Counted from the first letter of the stretch, positions 12,268 to 24,522 are shown. The stretch is 64,000 nt of DNA from Cryptomeria japonica (GCF_030272615.1 NC_081414.1:527413137-527477136), one strand, 5' to 3'. The notes: a model not told the origin generated them from the sequence alone. Translations and numbers: made by a program.

Positions 12268-13017
12268 ATGGAGAACAGCTCTTACGTAGGGTGCAGGCAA
12301 ATGCAATGGGAGTATATGCCATGGAATGATCGGGTTTCAGTGCAAATTTTAGAACCTTCAGCGGCTTTTCATGGACACATCAATGACAGGGACCTCGACC
12401 AACTTTTTCTTCTGCACAATCCACAATTGAGAAGAGTTGTCAAAGACTTCACCAGTGAGGAAATTTTATCCCCTCAAGACAAAAGGATTCTTTACCCCTA
12501 TCAACTTCTTAGTTATTTTTTGTCAAATGCTTTGGATCTCTTACAATCTATTCCTCTGCTTGAACTAGAGTTCTTTAAGTTGGTAAGACAAGATGTGCTT
12601 GCACCGGCCTCGTTCCATGAAGCCCTGGTAAAATATAATCTATGGCAGGGGTCGGCTCTCCTTGGGGGCCTCTTTTCACATAACTTTATTCAATCCATCC
12701 ATGCTTACATGGTACTTTATGACTGAATAAAACATGCCCTCGAACGGCAAAATTTTTGCCATGTGAAGAACGGCCTACATCAATTCAGCAGACAATTGGA
12801 TGACCACATTATGCACAGAGTCAAAATTAAAGTTGGGGCTCTCATGGTGATCTTGGAAATAGAAAACGTTGATCCTTGTTTGCCTATTTCGCAACCTGTG
12901 GAAAGGAGATGGGCTACAGATAGGGTGCTAGACCTCAACACACCGGTGCAGGATGAAGCCATGGGATGGACTACCTCCTTTCTGTCCGCCTTCGATGCCC
13001 CTATAATTCAGACCTAG
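12268..13017 (+). pseudogene. Extra reading frame downstream of LINE 1 RNase H, function unknown
   Basis: One frame of about 250 codons runs from the ATG at 12268 (MENSSYV) to the TAG at 13015-13017, with a single TGA at 12724. I do not recognise the protein. It is rich in Leu and aromatic residues, with a helical-looking middle (QLLSYFLSNALDLLQSIPLL) and a charged C-terminal half (RQLDDHIMHRVKIKVG); there is no signal peptide or zinc motif. It lies 389 bases after ORF2 and before the LINE 3' end, on the same strand. It could be a lineage-specific third ORF or host sequence picked up by 3' transduction. The long frame with one stop argues that it was once coding. Confidence 0.55.
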
Positions 13018-13746
<729 letters not shown>

Positions 13747-13784
13747 TGGCTTGCTACTTTTGCCGAAAATAAAAATAAAAAGGG

Positions 13785-14040
13785 TTAATATAAAATAAAT
13801 AAATCAAATGCCCAATAAATGTTAAACCACAAATTAATATAAATAAATAAATAAATAAGTAATTAAATAATAATATCTTCACAACAACAACTCCCAAGAG
13901 GGTCAATCATAACAAGGGGTAAGTAAAGAAATAATAACAAATAAAAACCGAATAAATAAATAGATAGATAATAAATAATAAAACAAATAAATAATTAAAT
14001 AAGCAATAAATAACCCAACAATAAATAAATGGATAAATAA
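13785..14040. repeat. AT-rich TAAATAA-type tract of B-L (piece 2)
   Basis: The tract between the two LINEs continues the degenerate ATAAATAA composition of 3980-4344. Its last ten bases, GGATAAATAA (14031-14040), form the left target duplication of LINE 2. No gene is seen. Confidence 0.6.
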
Positions 14041-14094
14041 CCCGTTAATGGGTCTTTGGGGGCTAATCCTTCATCAGATTAAGGGGAGGTCATA

Positions 14095-14559
14095 TGGGAG
14101 CCACCTAGCAAGGAATGGATAAAAATAAATTTTGATGGTGCTTCTAGAGGAAATCCGGGAATCTCAAGTGTTGGGGTAGTGGCAAGGAATGATAAAGGAT
14201 CTATCCTTTTCAAAGGATCATGACATCTGCAAGATGGTATGAATAACAAAGTGGAGGCTCAGGCAGCACTTCTGGCAACTGAGTTGGCCTTAAATATGAA
14301 AGTCCAATGGTTGCATTTGGAAGGAGACTCTCAGGTGGTCGTTAATGAAATTACTAAAGGCAACACTCCATCATGGGAATTATCTCATTGGGTGTCTACC
14401 ATCCGAGAGAAACTCAAATCTTTTGAGGAATTTTGTGTCTCCCATGTCAGGCAAGGTGCAAATGTAGTGACAGATCTACTCTCCAATATTGGTTGCAACA
14501 TGAATAGTTATATGGCCAAGTGGTGGAATGGAGACAGAAGATTGTGGAAGTGGTCTTAA
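14095..14559 (+). pseudogene. LINE 2 ORF2 C-terminus: RNase H domain
   Basis: The frame reads EPPSKEWIKINFDGASRGNP, then NNKVEAQA, LEGDSQVV and NVVTDLLSN, matching the four catalytic acidic positions of plant LINE RNase H. There is one internal TGA at 14221, where a Trp codon would be expected; the natural-looking end is TAA at 14557-14559. The domain resembles LINE 1 RNase H in layout, but wording differs enough (for example ASRGNPG against SSHGNPG) to place it in another LINE subfamily. Confidence 0.85.
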
Positions 14560-14589
14560 ATGTAGTCCTAGAAATATGCAGCCAACAAC

Positions 14590-15581
14590 ATGCACGCAAG
14601 GAAGCCCATTATGGCAAGTACATCCGAGCTAGTGTTTGCTATTAAAAGTTGTAGTTGTCCATGGAAAACAGTACGTTTTAGAGAAGGTGGCGGAGTGCAG
14701 CAAATCTCCTGTGAAATCTCATGGCCTTTACGCCACCACCCCTACATTTATTACCCATCTCAAACAACGACGGAGGAATTTAATTCCTTTGGTTTGCGAG
14801 TTGGTGGCTATGTTTGTATTTAGTGTAATCTTTAATGGCTTTTATGTCATTTGTATTATAGAAGCTGGAGTGAATACTTTGTGCATGTTTCATGGAAGCA
14901 AATTTCACTCTTTGAACCAAGAAGAAGTTGGTGTCATTCCTGGGCATAGTATCGGAGAAGAGGATGCAAGGGCTCTTCAGGTACAAAGAGGAGAAATTGT
15001 GGAGTGCGGCATGCCTTATGCTTGGAGAAGAGGTGTCTCACATCCATTTTCACTACCGGACGAACATGGAGGTGTATTCCTTGATTTTGGCATGGGCATG
15101 CAAGTTTGAGCCGGAGGTGGAGAAAATCATACTCACTCTGACAAAATTGATTGACGGGGAGTATCTAATCAACCTCAACTCCATTCTGGAGTGGGTAGTG
15201 CCCCGGACAGGTATTCGCATTAAGGAGGGTGATGACTAGGAGGAGTTGTTGTCATTTGTTCGTGGATCGGAGGATGACATAAAGGACCAATGTCGCGAAC
15301 GAGCCCGCATTGGTTGGGAAGCCATGAAGCTCTATGTAAAACTCATTAGGATGGATGAAGTCTTGAAGGTTTTAAAGGTGATGGTGTGGATGGAGGTTGG
15401 GAGGGAGTTGCGAGATAGGTTTGAGGAAGGGCGGGTTGTTCAATTGCTGGCGAGTTTGGAAGGAGACCTCGACTTTGGATGCTTGGAATGCATTCCAAAG
15501 ATGAAAAGCGAAGCGGCAAGGGGTATAGTGTCGGCTGATAAGGTGGATGGGGAGAAGGTGAACCAAAGCGAGAGCGAGTGA
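14590..15581 (+). pseudogene. Extra reading region downstream of LINE 2 RNase H, function unknown
   Basis: An open stretch of roughly 300 codons is split between frames: about 14636-14970 in one, then 14970-15581 in another with a TAG at 15237. The first part contains a hydrophobic stretch (FVFSVIFNGFYVICIIEAG) and HSLNQEEVGVIPGHS. The second has KFEPEVEKIILTLTKLIDG, a charged helical segment (EDDIKDQCRERARIGWEAMK) and an acidic, Ser-rich end. I recognise no family, and by eye it does not resemble the extra frame of LINE 1. Position after RNase H and before the poly-A end is the same in both LINEs. Confidence 0.5.
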
Positions 15582-15858
15582 GTGGTCATTTGGCCATTAT
15601 TTTTTCTATGCTCTTTTAATAAACTGGTATTAGCTATTTTTAGTCATATGTCTGTAATATTTGGTGCGAGAGATGCACAGGACTTGTTCCTCCTTTGGTT
15701 TCACTTTTTAATGGTTGTAGAATAGGTTATGACTGTGGATATTTTGGGTCGTTGTTTACAGCATTTAAATGGCCTATGGATTTTGTTGGTTGTATATCTT
15801 TTATTTATGAATTAATATACTACAATAATTACCAATAAAATAAAAAAAGGATAAATAA

Positions 15859-16310
15859 ATAAATAAAATAATAAACAAATAATTAAATGTACGGATACAT
15901 ATAAATGCTCCAACCAATAATAATTTAAACTCAATGCCATTATATCTCCCACATACATATAAAATATAATAGTAAATAAATAATATTTCATGCATAATTA
16001 TAAATGCCAAATATTATGATCCAAAAAATAACATTAATAAATAATAACCTTCAATAATTAAATTGGCAATCACATTTAAATATTAATGTCATCCACTAAT
16101 TTAATTTAATATTAATAATTTATATAAACCGATTAATTAATTTATAATTTAATTAATAATCACACATTAATATTAAATATTTATATAAACTATTTATTTA
16201 ATTTTTTTATTATAAACTATGTAAATCCATTAATTTAATTTAACATTATTAAACTATATATATATCAATTAGTTAATTAATAATTTAATTAATAAATAAT
16301 CATAACACTA
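15859..16310. repeat. AT-rich tract of B-L (piece 3)
   Basis: The tract is a degenerate mixture of AATTAAT, TTTATATAAA and ATAAATAA words with no open frame of note. It continues pieces 1 and 2 and leads into the part of B-L that pairs with 17675-18330. Confidence 0.6.
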
Positions 16311-16825
16311 CAAAGCAATCCAACATAGAATATCTCAAGATACCACTTGATGCTAAACAAAATCTCAGGCAAGACTCTAAACTGACAAGGGTAATCAACT
16401 TAAACCTAGGGTGTAGAATGGATTTTCATGCCATCTCCGATCAACTTGCCATTGGGATAAAGCCACGCTCAGACCTGTGAAGCCAAGTGGAGTCGATGTC
16501 TGGTACCTGCAAACTTCACCACCAATACATATACAACAACATATGCAATATATATAACGTAAATACACAGGCAAGTGAACAGAATTGCAACATCATATCG
16601 TGCTCACAATGAGTGATATGACATTGTCTCTATCACGAATACACTTAGAAGACAGTCACGACAATCAAGCACTATCATAAACATCATCATATCCGATATA
16701 ATCATGAATTAGGGTTAGTACATGGTTATATACCATCAAATCATCATAAAGTAAATTAAGTTATATCAATATGATCTATTAATGCACAAAAGACAAGATG
16801 AATCGGGGAGGGGCACTACATTTCA

Positions 16826-17418
16826 AGCATTTTCAACCTTTCCCTCAAAAGGAAAGTGTTTTACTGTAGTCTTTCGTTACATTTATCAATTCAATTTCAT
16901 GGTCAATTCCAAAATCGAGGCAAACCCCTATTCCCAACATCTTTCCCTTTCTTTTTGTGTGTACGAATAGGTACAGGGTTGTACTCAGGAGGATCAACAG
17001 AGTTCACATCGATGAATAGGTTCAAATTTTGATGAGGGAAAATTCAGAGGACCGTGGCAAATTGATACTACTTGGTCCCACAAAACCAAGTCTAATTTCT
17101 AAGAATAGATTTCAGATAGCTTATTTTGCCCAGATCTAGGTCAATGGCTCTATAGGACATCTATAGCTTACTATTTCTGTCAGAATACTTCAATTAGCAC
17201 CTATTTTTCCCTAATCATCAACAATCAAATTTAATTTAATCTTGGAAGGAGAAAGGCCCTACTCAAAGAGCCTAAATTTGATCATAATATCAGTCTTTTA
17301 AGGCTAGATCTATTAGATTTCTTCTCCTTCCAAAAGTGTTGATTAATTAGGTCATTTAGTGGTTTTATTATCTTAATTTAACCCTAACCCTAATTTTCCA
17401 CCAATACAATTTGTAACA
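16826..17418 (+). repeat. 3' LTR of A1, second part
   Basis: After the TTTCA duplication the sequence continues the A LTR: CCCTCAAAAGGA, TTTCATGGT(C/T)AATTCCAAAA, CCCTATTCCCAACAT and TTTCCCTTTCTTT all recur in the A2 LTRs (55130-55020 and 49520-49390 on the reverse strand). It ends near CCCTAATTTTCCACC. The precise last base is 17408 or 17418, depending on which CA is taken. Total A1 LTR length is then about 1.13 kb, close to the 1169 bp of the longer A2 LTR. Confidence 0.75.
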
Positions 17419-17674
17419 AACTATTCATTGCTCTTGGTATCATGTATAAGAGATGGCAATTATGTTTTAACTGTTGATATTATACAGTCCTAATAGAATT
17501 GTCTCTCAAGGTTGTTAATCATTATGGTTTATCAAATCTTCTTCCTAGATCTAAGGAGTTAGTCGCCTAGACGGTTGAATAATTCAGACTTTCAGAGCTC
17601 TATATAATGAAGCTTTGTGAGCCTATAATGGCTAGTAATGATTTTAATATATTTATCTTGTAGTTGAATATATT
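17419..17674 (+). repeat. LTR of gypsy-type element H, piece left of B-R
   Basis: This stretch lies between the end of the A1 LTR and B-R and is continuous in sense with 21571-22193. A TATATAAT-like box and a GAAGC motif occur near 17602. It holds no gene. Assignment to LTR H rests on the B-R target duplication and on the primer site that follows at 22198. Confidence 0.5.
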
Positions 17675-20600
17675 TGTAGTGCCCCTCCCTGATTCATTTT
17701 TCTTTTATGTATTGATAGATTGTATAGACATAGTTTAGACTTATTATGATGCTTTTGATTGATATTATGGCTCTGTTATATTTCAAATGCTTATAGTTGA
17801 TGTTAGACATTGGATATTGGCAGTTGGCATATTATGGTTTTGTGTGGATGGTGATATATTCGGGAATATTACGATGATTGGACATATGTTGGATATTTGT
17901 GAATACTCATTATATGTTGTGGAGGTTTATATTTGCTTATGATTATCTGTATTCATGAAAGAGATGATGTTATGCCACTCGTTTACAAGCAAGGTGTGAT
18001 GTTGCAATTCTCTTTCACCTGTCTGATTATTTCATGTTATATGCAATATATATATATATATATATGTTGTTGTATACACGTTAGTGTTGTGTAGGAGTGC
18101 AAGTAGTAGACATCGACTCCACCTGGTTTCACAAATCTAAGTGTGTCTTAATCCCAATGGAAAGTTGATCGGAGGTGACATGAGACCCTATCACACACTC
18201 TAGGCTTAGCTGGTACCTTGTTAGTTTTAGAGTCTTGGTTAAAATTGCCTTGTTGGTTGATATGTGGCTTTTTATGTTATCCTATGTTGTGATGCTTTGT
18301 GGAGAAGTGATTATTAATTAATTGATTTATATAGTTTATTAATGTTTAAAATTAATTTGGTTGGTATAAATATAAATATAGTATTGTTGGGGTTGTGATT
18401 AAATAAATTAATGTTATGTTGTTGAGGACTTATACTTTTTTATTATTATTCTAGGGGGTTCTTTGACTAGAGAAATTATTTTAAAATTTTAAATCTTGGA
18501 TAAAAAAATTTGCATACAATTGAGGATTGAATTTTTCATTTGGAATTGCATTGCTATTGGATTTGGGATTGTTGGCATCAATAGACTCTTCTTCAAATTT
18601 ATTGTCCATTACTTTAATTTTACCAGGTTGATGATTTTGGTCCTTCTTATGCATTTGATTTCTGGAAAGATTGTTTTTTGGGTTTTTGGAAGGGAAAATT
18701 TGTGTAATAAGATAATATGGCATTTAATACTTTAATTTTTGGATTTATTGGTTATCGGGAATTCTGGGCTCTTATGTTTGTCGTGAATGCATTTGTTGAG
18801 ATTTGGTTTCTCTTTTTCTTGTTTGATTGTTGAATGGTAGTATTGTGCTTTCAATATCTTTGTTGGTTATATGGTATAAAATTTGGGTAAATCTTGTTAC
18901 TTCTCATTTCATTGTTTTCTGGGGGTGTTGTTCTAAGAATGTCGATAGAAACTTATTTCTCCCACTTTTGTGTTGTTTATTGAATTGTAATCTTCATTTG
19001 TTTGTGATTTGCCTTATTGTAATTGTTTTCAAAGTCAAAAACTTATCCTAGTATTATCTAAGACTTATTCCTTTAATTTTAATGTGTGTTTGAGACATAT
19101 TTGTCTCTCTGTTGTATATGCACTAATCTAGAGATCTTATGCGCTACTCTTTTGGTTATATGCACCAATCTATTTTGTGTTTGCATCATTTTGTGTGTTA
19201 TATGAGGTAAAGTTCATGTTATATGCAAGTTCGTGTTATATTCATTAAAGTTTGTGAAATATGTGCTAAAGTTCATGTTATATTGGCTAGAGTTCGTGTT
19301 ATATTGGCTAGAGTTCATGTTATATTGGCTAGAGTTCGTTATATGGTTCGTGTTATATGTGCTAAAGTTTGTGTTGTATGCGCTAGAGCCTATGTTATAT
19401 GTGTCAATGTTTGTGTCATGTGTGTCATTGTGTATGTCAAATGTGTCATTTTATTGTATATATGTGCTAACCTATGTCTCATGAGCGCTAGTCTATCGAG
19501 TATATACATTGATATGTATTGTATAAGTACTAGAGTTCTGTGTAAATGCGCTAGTATTTTCTATATTTGTGTTATTCTGCTATTTTTTTGGTATTTCAGT
19601 TGGTTTTTTGATTCTGTGTCGGATTATCTAGGTTTTCTATATCTATATTTTCACCAAAGGCTTGATTTAGACTTATCAATGATTCCCTGTGATGTTTTAT
19701 TCATAAATTTTGATTATTGTGGACTTATGATGGTTGATTTTATGGTTTCGATATGTTTTCAGAAGAGTTTTGACTATAGCAGAGATGGTTGCAATTGTTA
19801 TGAGTATTATTACATTGGATTTACTATGATCGTATTGGCATTATGATTTGTTGGGATCATTATTTGGTTATGTGTTGGCATTTGATAATTTGGAATCTCA
19901 TTTGGATGGATTATTATATTGAGACTATTTGTTTCCATGCTTTGGCATTATTATGAGTTATTAGTATTGGCACTCTGGGTGGATTTGTGATTTGGATCAA
20001 TTGGAATTTGGAACCTTTGGATGATATGATTTATGAGACATTTGAGATTCTATGTGTATTATTTATATTGATGTTTTACCCTATATTTAGGAACATGTTA
20101 GGGGGAATGGCTTCCAAGTGCGTATCAAGGCCCTCAACTGGCTTCCAAGGAATCTCATTGGAAGTTTTGTTAATCGAGTGTTAATTTTAATTAATTAATG
20201 TAGGGGTATTGGTAGATCCCGCATTAAACAAGATAATTTGTGATGCCACACTCATGGCCTAGCATGCTCGTACAGGTGTAGGATGGGATTTGGAAGGCCT
20301 AGAATGGAAAGACTATGTTCCCTTGTCTTCATGAAAGGTTGAGATGGTTCTGCATGGGTATCACTTGGGTGTCAGGGTCGAGAGAAACTGTGAGGAAAAC
20401 CCTTGTGATTGGCGTTGGGGTCTGACAACCAAGGAAATCCTTGTTGATAGCATGTGATGACACTCTTTCCCTACATGTGTCCTATTACCTTAGCCTTGAT
20501 TTGATGGTTGCCTCTGGTGAGTTTTAGGTGATTTATGTTTAAGCCTTATTGATTATTTTGTTCATTCCTTGACGTTGATCTTCTTGATAGTTAGTCTTAT

Positions 20601-21570
20601 GTCATATTCCTTGGAGGTTAGGTGTCAGCCTAGTTTAGAGTGTGTGTGTGTAGGACCTGATGTCACTCTTCAGAGCACGAAGGGTGGACCTTTTAGTTCC
20701 ACATGGTTGGGTGGTTTGATGCCTTCTTCCACTGGGATTTTTCTTTGTTGGATGTTCATGTGTGTATTGTGGATTCTTCATCGTATGCTTGGTGTTTTGG
20801 AGTAGACATGTTTTATATACTTGGTTGAGAGACTTCATTATATCTTGTATCTTAGATATATTTCTTGTAACTAAGGATTATGATTCATTATTGGATAATG
20901 GATGTTTTGTATATGATTTCCTTGAGAGGAATGTAATATGTAATTTGGATGGTTGATTAGTGACTAGAGATAATGATAGTTTGTTGGAATTAAATGATGA
21001 ATTCTCATATTGATAGGTTGTAATGCTCTTAATATGTAAATGTGATACATGTTTATATAGTTGCCTTCATTAAAAAATGGAATGCTTATGTTTAGGAATT
21101 GGTGGTCTAATCTAGTTGTCGGAAATGGGATTAGGAACATTTGGATTTGGGGCTTAAAAATGAACCTAGTGTTGGTATGATTAGATTCATGAGTAAATGA
21201 TAATGTGGGATTGATTATGTTAGCATGTTAAGTTTCATGTGTGCGTAATGATAAAGCAATATGGTTAATTTCATATGTATATTAATTGAAATGAATGTTA
21301 GAATTTAGTGAAGGATTTATATAATAAAGTGAATGGATATTATGTATATCATGTTGTTATATTAAGTTAAGTACTGATGTTGGAATACCCTAGAGAATGT
21401 GTATCTATTTGATGATCATTTATGTTATGTATGTTATTTCTTCTTGTGTATTTATGTTATTAAGATCATGTGTAGTTAATAAATATGTTGTAATCGATCT
21501 TTTAAAAAAAAAATCTCTATTTTCTTAGTCTGTTGGTTAGTTTCTCTAGGGTATTTTGACGGGCATTACA
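17675..21570 (-). mobile_element. Long non-coding LTR-like unit B-R
   Basis: The unit runs from TGTAGTGCCCC (17675) to GGGCATTACA (21570), 3896 bp, with inverted termini TGTA(G/A)TGCCC. Flanking pentamers are ATATT (17670-17674) and ATATC (21571-21575), a 5-bp duplication with one mismatch. It matches B-L in reverse along most of its length. It contains a copy-specific minisatellite (19085-19560) and no convincing protein frame; the long open stretch at 19223-19846 is the minisatellite read as Val/Ile/Cys repeats. Strand follows the TGTAATGCCC end and is uncertain. Confidence 0.75.
19085..19560. repeat. Degenerate minisatellite, core about 21 bp
   Basis: The best units, near 19265-19350, are variants of GTTATATTGGCTAGAGTTC(A/G)T. 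More diverged units with GTTATATG.GCTA.AGTT extend on both sides, some longer. The matching part of B-L (about 3490-3700) lacks the array, so it expanded in B-R or was lost in B-L. Confidence 0.8.
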
Positions 21571-22193
21571 ATATCTTTAATTGTAATTTTTGTTGTCATG
21601 CATCTATGAATATACAAAGTACTATTTTGATTTCAATATTTTGTTGATCATAATTGGAGTGTACTTATGGGGGCCCAATTGAAGTACACTTCCTTCATTT
21701 ATTTTATATTAGTAAAGTAGATACTCTAGTTTGTAGTTAGTAACTCAATGAGGCTAAACATCACTACTGGATTGTATGTTATTCTTGCAACTTGCTTAGT
21801 TTCAATGAGTTAATAGTATAGTGAATTCAATTTAGTATTAGCCAAATCATTTTCATATCCTTTAGCTACTATCTGAAACTACACTTGGTTAGAAGTTAGT
21901 TCACTCATTTTAAAACAATAAGCATTGTTGATTTAGGCATTGTTGATTTGTTGAATACATTTATGTTGGAGTAATGAGTAACTTTTTCCTTGTAATTTGC
22001 CTTCCAATCAAATAAGTGACAACCTAAGTAATAAAATGATGCATATATTGTGTTGGTCCATTTCAAACCCATGACCCTAGGTTGACAATTAAATGTTTCC
22101 AATATCCATTAGAGATTGCTTAGTTAGATAGGTTATACCTGCGTTTATAGGTTGCACAACTAATGATCACAATTGGATATAGGAAACTCTACA
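21571..22193 (+). repeat. End of 5' LTR of gypsy-type element H
   Basis: The stretch ends in CTCTACA five bases before a primer binding site, as the 3' end of a 5' LTR should. It contains no protein frame that I can support. Its start is hidden by B-R and A1. Confidence 0.65.
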
Positions 22194-22197
22194 TTTT

Positions 22198-22215
22198 TGG
22201 CATCGTTGTTGGGGA
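22198..22215 (+). promoter_or_regulatory. Primer binding site of element H (Asp-tRNA type)
   Basis: TGGCATCGTTGTTGGGGA differs at three positions from the Asp-tRNA-complementary site of Athila and related plant gypsy elements. Its place just after an LTR ending in CA supports the call. Confidence 0.8.
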
Positions 22216-23051
22216 TGGTGCTAATTCATGAAACTACTTGGGTTGTTTTAGAGTTTCTAAAGATTTCTTAGGAATTTAGTTTTTTATTTTTATTTTTTTA
22301 TTTTTATCGGTAATCGCTTTTGACTGGAGCTACGAACCAGTGGGGCCACATAGGGGGACCTCATCCCCGAGAATATTTCTTGAATGATGAGGTATTAACA
22401 ACTCCAATTTGCTATCTAGAATCAACTCCTTATCACTTTGAACATCCTTATCTCTCCATGCACACCTTACCTCTCCACTTCTACTCTCCATTTGATCACC
22501 TTATCACTCTGCACCCTTATCTACTCCTTATCGCTCCGCTTATCACACCTTATCACTCCATGCATGCCTTATCTCTCCATACATCTCCACTCCTTATTTC
22601 TCCCCTCCTTATCTCTCCACATCATCTCTCCTTATGTCTCCCCCTTCGCCACATCACCCACCTCTGCTCCATGCAAACAACTCCCCTTGCACCGCCATGT
22701 ATCTTACCGCCAACTGCACGGGCCACCAAGCACAACTGCCACCCACTGCATCTTGTATGCCTGCATGGACAAACCAGCCAACACCTGTGTTCGTAATCAA
22801 ATGGGTATTAACACCCCCAAATCAACACTACCAGCTCGGGAACGCCTGGGCATGAACATCTGCGTGGGCCACCAGAGTTGTCATGAGGACATCCACTGCA
22901 AACAAGCAATGTTCGAGAGTTTTGAACCTGGAACCTCTGTATTAACATGGAGTTGCAACTTTCGTTGCACTGCGAGGTCATCCCCATTTAGTTTATTATT
23001 TTTATTATATAGGAATTATGGAGATATTTCAGAAAAATCCACTTTAGTCAC
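22216..23051 (+). other. Internal region of element H up to G1
   Basis: An open stretch at 22320-22796 starts TGATNQWGHIGG and contains a possible gag-like start (HPREYF), but most of it is a pyrimidine-rich repeat read as His/Leu/Ser/Pro, so I do not call a protein. The rest, to the G1 LTR at 23052, holds no feature that I recognise. Confidence 0.45.
22439..22650. repeat. Degenerate CTTATC(T/A)CTCCA repeat
   Basis: The words CCTTATCTCTCCA, CCTTATCACTC and CTTATCGCTCC recur about a dozen times at irregular spacing (12-30 bases). The strand is almost pure pyrimidine in stretches. Confidence 0.75.
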
Positions 23052-23387
23052 TGATGGGCAAGGCTATTGATGTCACAACTCACATCATTTAATTTCTCAT
23101 TTATCGAACCCAGTGTGTCTTAGAGTTGTATGCGATAAGGATGTATTCAATTTGGGGGGGTTTTGCACTGAAAAAAATGATGCAAACTTTAGTCATGCTA
23201 CATCTGGAGCTATTGAGATCCAATTTGAAAAACTAAGTTCTGTGTTAAAGTTGCTATTCTAATTTGACGGAAATTGAAACTTAGAAGGCTTAACTTATCC
23301 TAAGAACAAACTTTGGTGGCTTTAGTGTGATACAAGCATAACTAAATTAATATCAATTCATGGAATCTCCTAACTATGACCAAAATT
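23052..23387 (-). repeat. 3' LTR of G1, first (outer) piece
   Basis: Read on the plus strand it begins TGATGGG and aligns with 58731-59065, including the block TGATGTCACAACTCACATC and the block ending CTCCTAACTATGA. It is the outer end of the 3' LTR of minus-strand element G1. It is broken at about 23387 by a 3.3-kb insertion. Confidence 0.85.
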
Positions 23388-24185
23388 AACATGGAAATGT
23401 TTTAAATAAAAAATGTAAATATTTTAAAAATTAAATTAGATTTTCAATTTTGATAAAAAAAGAATTTGTGCCCTAAAATAGATTTTTGGGTGAAATACTT
23501 TTTTAATTGGAAATTTTTTGAAAAAGGGGGATTATTTTCTCATTCTGGAAAAAATTATACCTCTCTACGGGTGATTAGGGTTTTGGTGAAAGCTCTAGCA
23601 TTTTGGGAGAATTGGGAGCTCTTCTCAAATTTCTCTCCTAGGAAAGCTATGGAAGGTTGGGATTTTAAAACCTCTATTTGTTTATTTGTGTTTGTTTGTC
23701 AGTTGTTTGTCTTTCTAGTTTTCTCTCTGTTTGGGAAGAAAGAATGGATGGAGAATTTTGTTTATCATTTCATGTGTTGTCTTTCCTGGTTTTTGTGTTG
23801 TGTTTTGTGAATTTGAAAATGGGGGTTTGCTGTTAAATTCAGCTTGTGTGTGAGTTCATTTAAAAAAAAAAATTGGTTTGAAAGGCCAGATAGAAAACAA
23901 GATTTTAAACTTTAATATTTCCTAGGAAGACAAATTTAATTGTATGAAATTGCTATGATTTTTTATCCTGTCATTTTGTTGTGCCTGGACAGAGATTTTA
24001 ACAGTAAGAATTTGATGATTTTGTTGTTTTAATACAGCTCTTTGTTTGTTTTTTAAAAAAATGTCTATGTTTGTAATCACAGAGAAAAAGAGTTTTAAAA
24101 AAAATTAAATTAATTAAAAAAACCCTATTGAATGTCTCGGAGAAGAGAATTTAAAAATTAAAATTAAAAAATTAAAAATTAAAAA

Positions 24186-24435
24186 TGTGGGGGGGTGTGG
24201 AGCCCAAACCCCATGTTGTGGGGAGAGGTCACCATAGTCGTGGTGCCTCTCAACCCACAGTGGTGGGGAGATCCACCACGTTGTGGTGTCCCCTCACCAC
24301 AGTCGTGGGGGGGGAAGCTCTCCATGACATGTGAAGGCTTCTCACCCCACACCATGGGGGGATCTCTCCACTGTCGTGGAGGCCCCTTCCTCCACGATGT
24401 GGGTTGGGGGGGGTAAACCCTCCTCCCTAGCATGG
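24186..24435. repeat. GC-rich block of repeated CCAC...GTGG palindromes
   Basis: In a strongly AT-rich surrounding, this block repeats variants of CCAC-N3/4-GTGG (for example CCACGTTGTGG and CCACAGTCGTGG) about eight times at roughly 25-27-base spacing, joined by CTCTCC/CCCCTC linkers. Open frames on both strands follow from the composition and are not genes. Confidence 0.75.
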
Positions 24436-24522
24436 GTAGCATGCCATGAAATATTTTCTGTTTGACTTTTCTTTTTTTAATTTATCGTTAAAATCGTACC
24501 TAAAGACAGTGCCTAATTCGAC

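Larger units (their letters stand above)
14041..15848 (+). mobile_element. LINE 2: 5'-truncated L1-type non-LTR retrotransposon
   Basis: The element holds only the RNase H end of ORF2 (14095-14559), an extra reading region (14590-15581) and a 3' end with AATAAAATAAAAAAA (about 15834-15848). It is flanked by a 10-bp duplication GGATAAATAA (14031-14040 and 15849-15858). Because the surrounding tract is itself rich in ATAAATAA, the duplication is good but not decisive. 5' truncation is the usual outcome of incomplete target-primed reverse transcription. Confidence 0.8.

Noticed and set aside
17375-17397. CCCTAACCCTAA resembling telomere repeat
   Set aside because: There are only two units, within the end of the A1 LTR, where the A2 LTR has a related AAACCCTAATTTTCC.
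19223-19846. 207-codon open frame with VILARV-type repeats
   Set aside because: It is the B-R minisatellite read through; the aligned B-L unit does not keep the frame.
22320-23070. Overlapping 158- and 210-codon frames rich in His, Leu, Ser and Pro
   Set aside because: They follow from the CTTATC-type pyrimidine repeat; two frames are open at once and no domain is visible.
24179-24442. Gly/Pro/Trp-rich frames on both strands
   Set aside because: They result from the GC-rich palindrome block.
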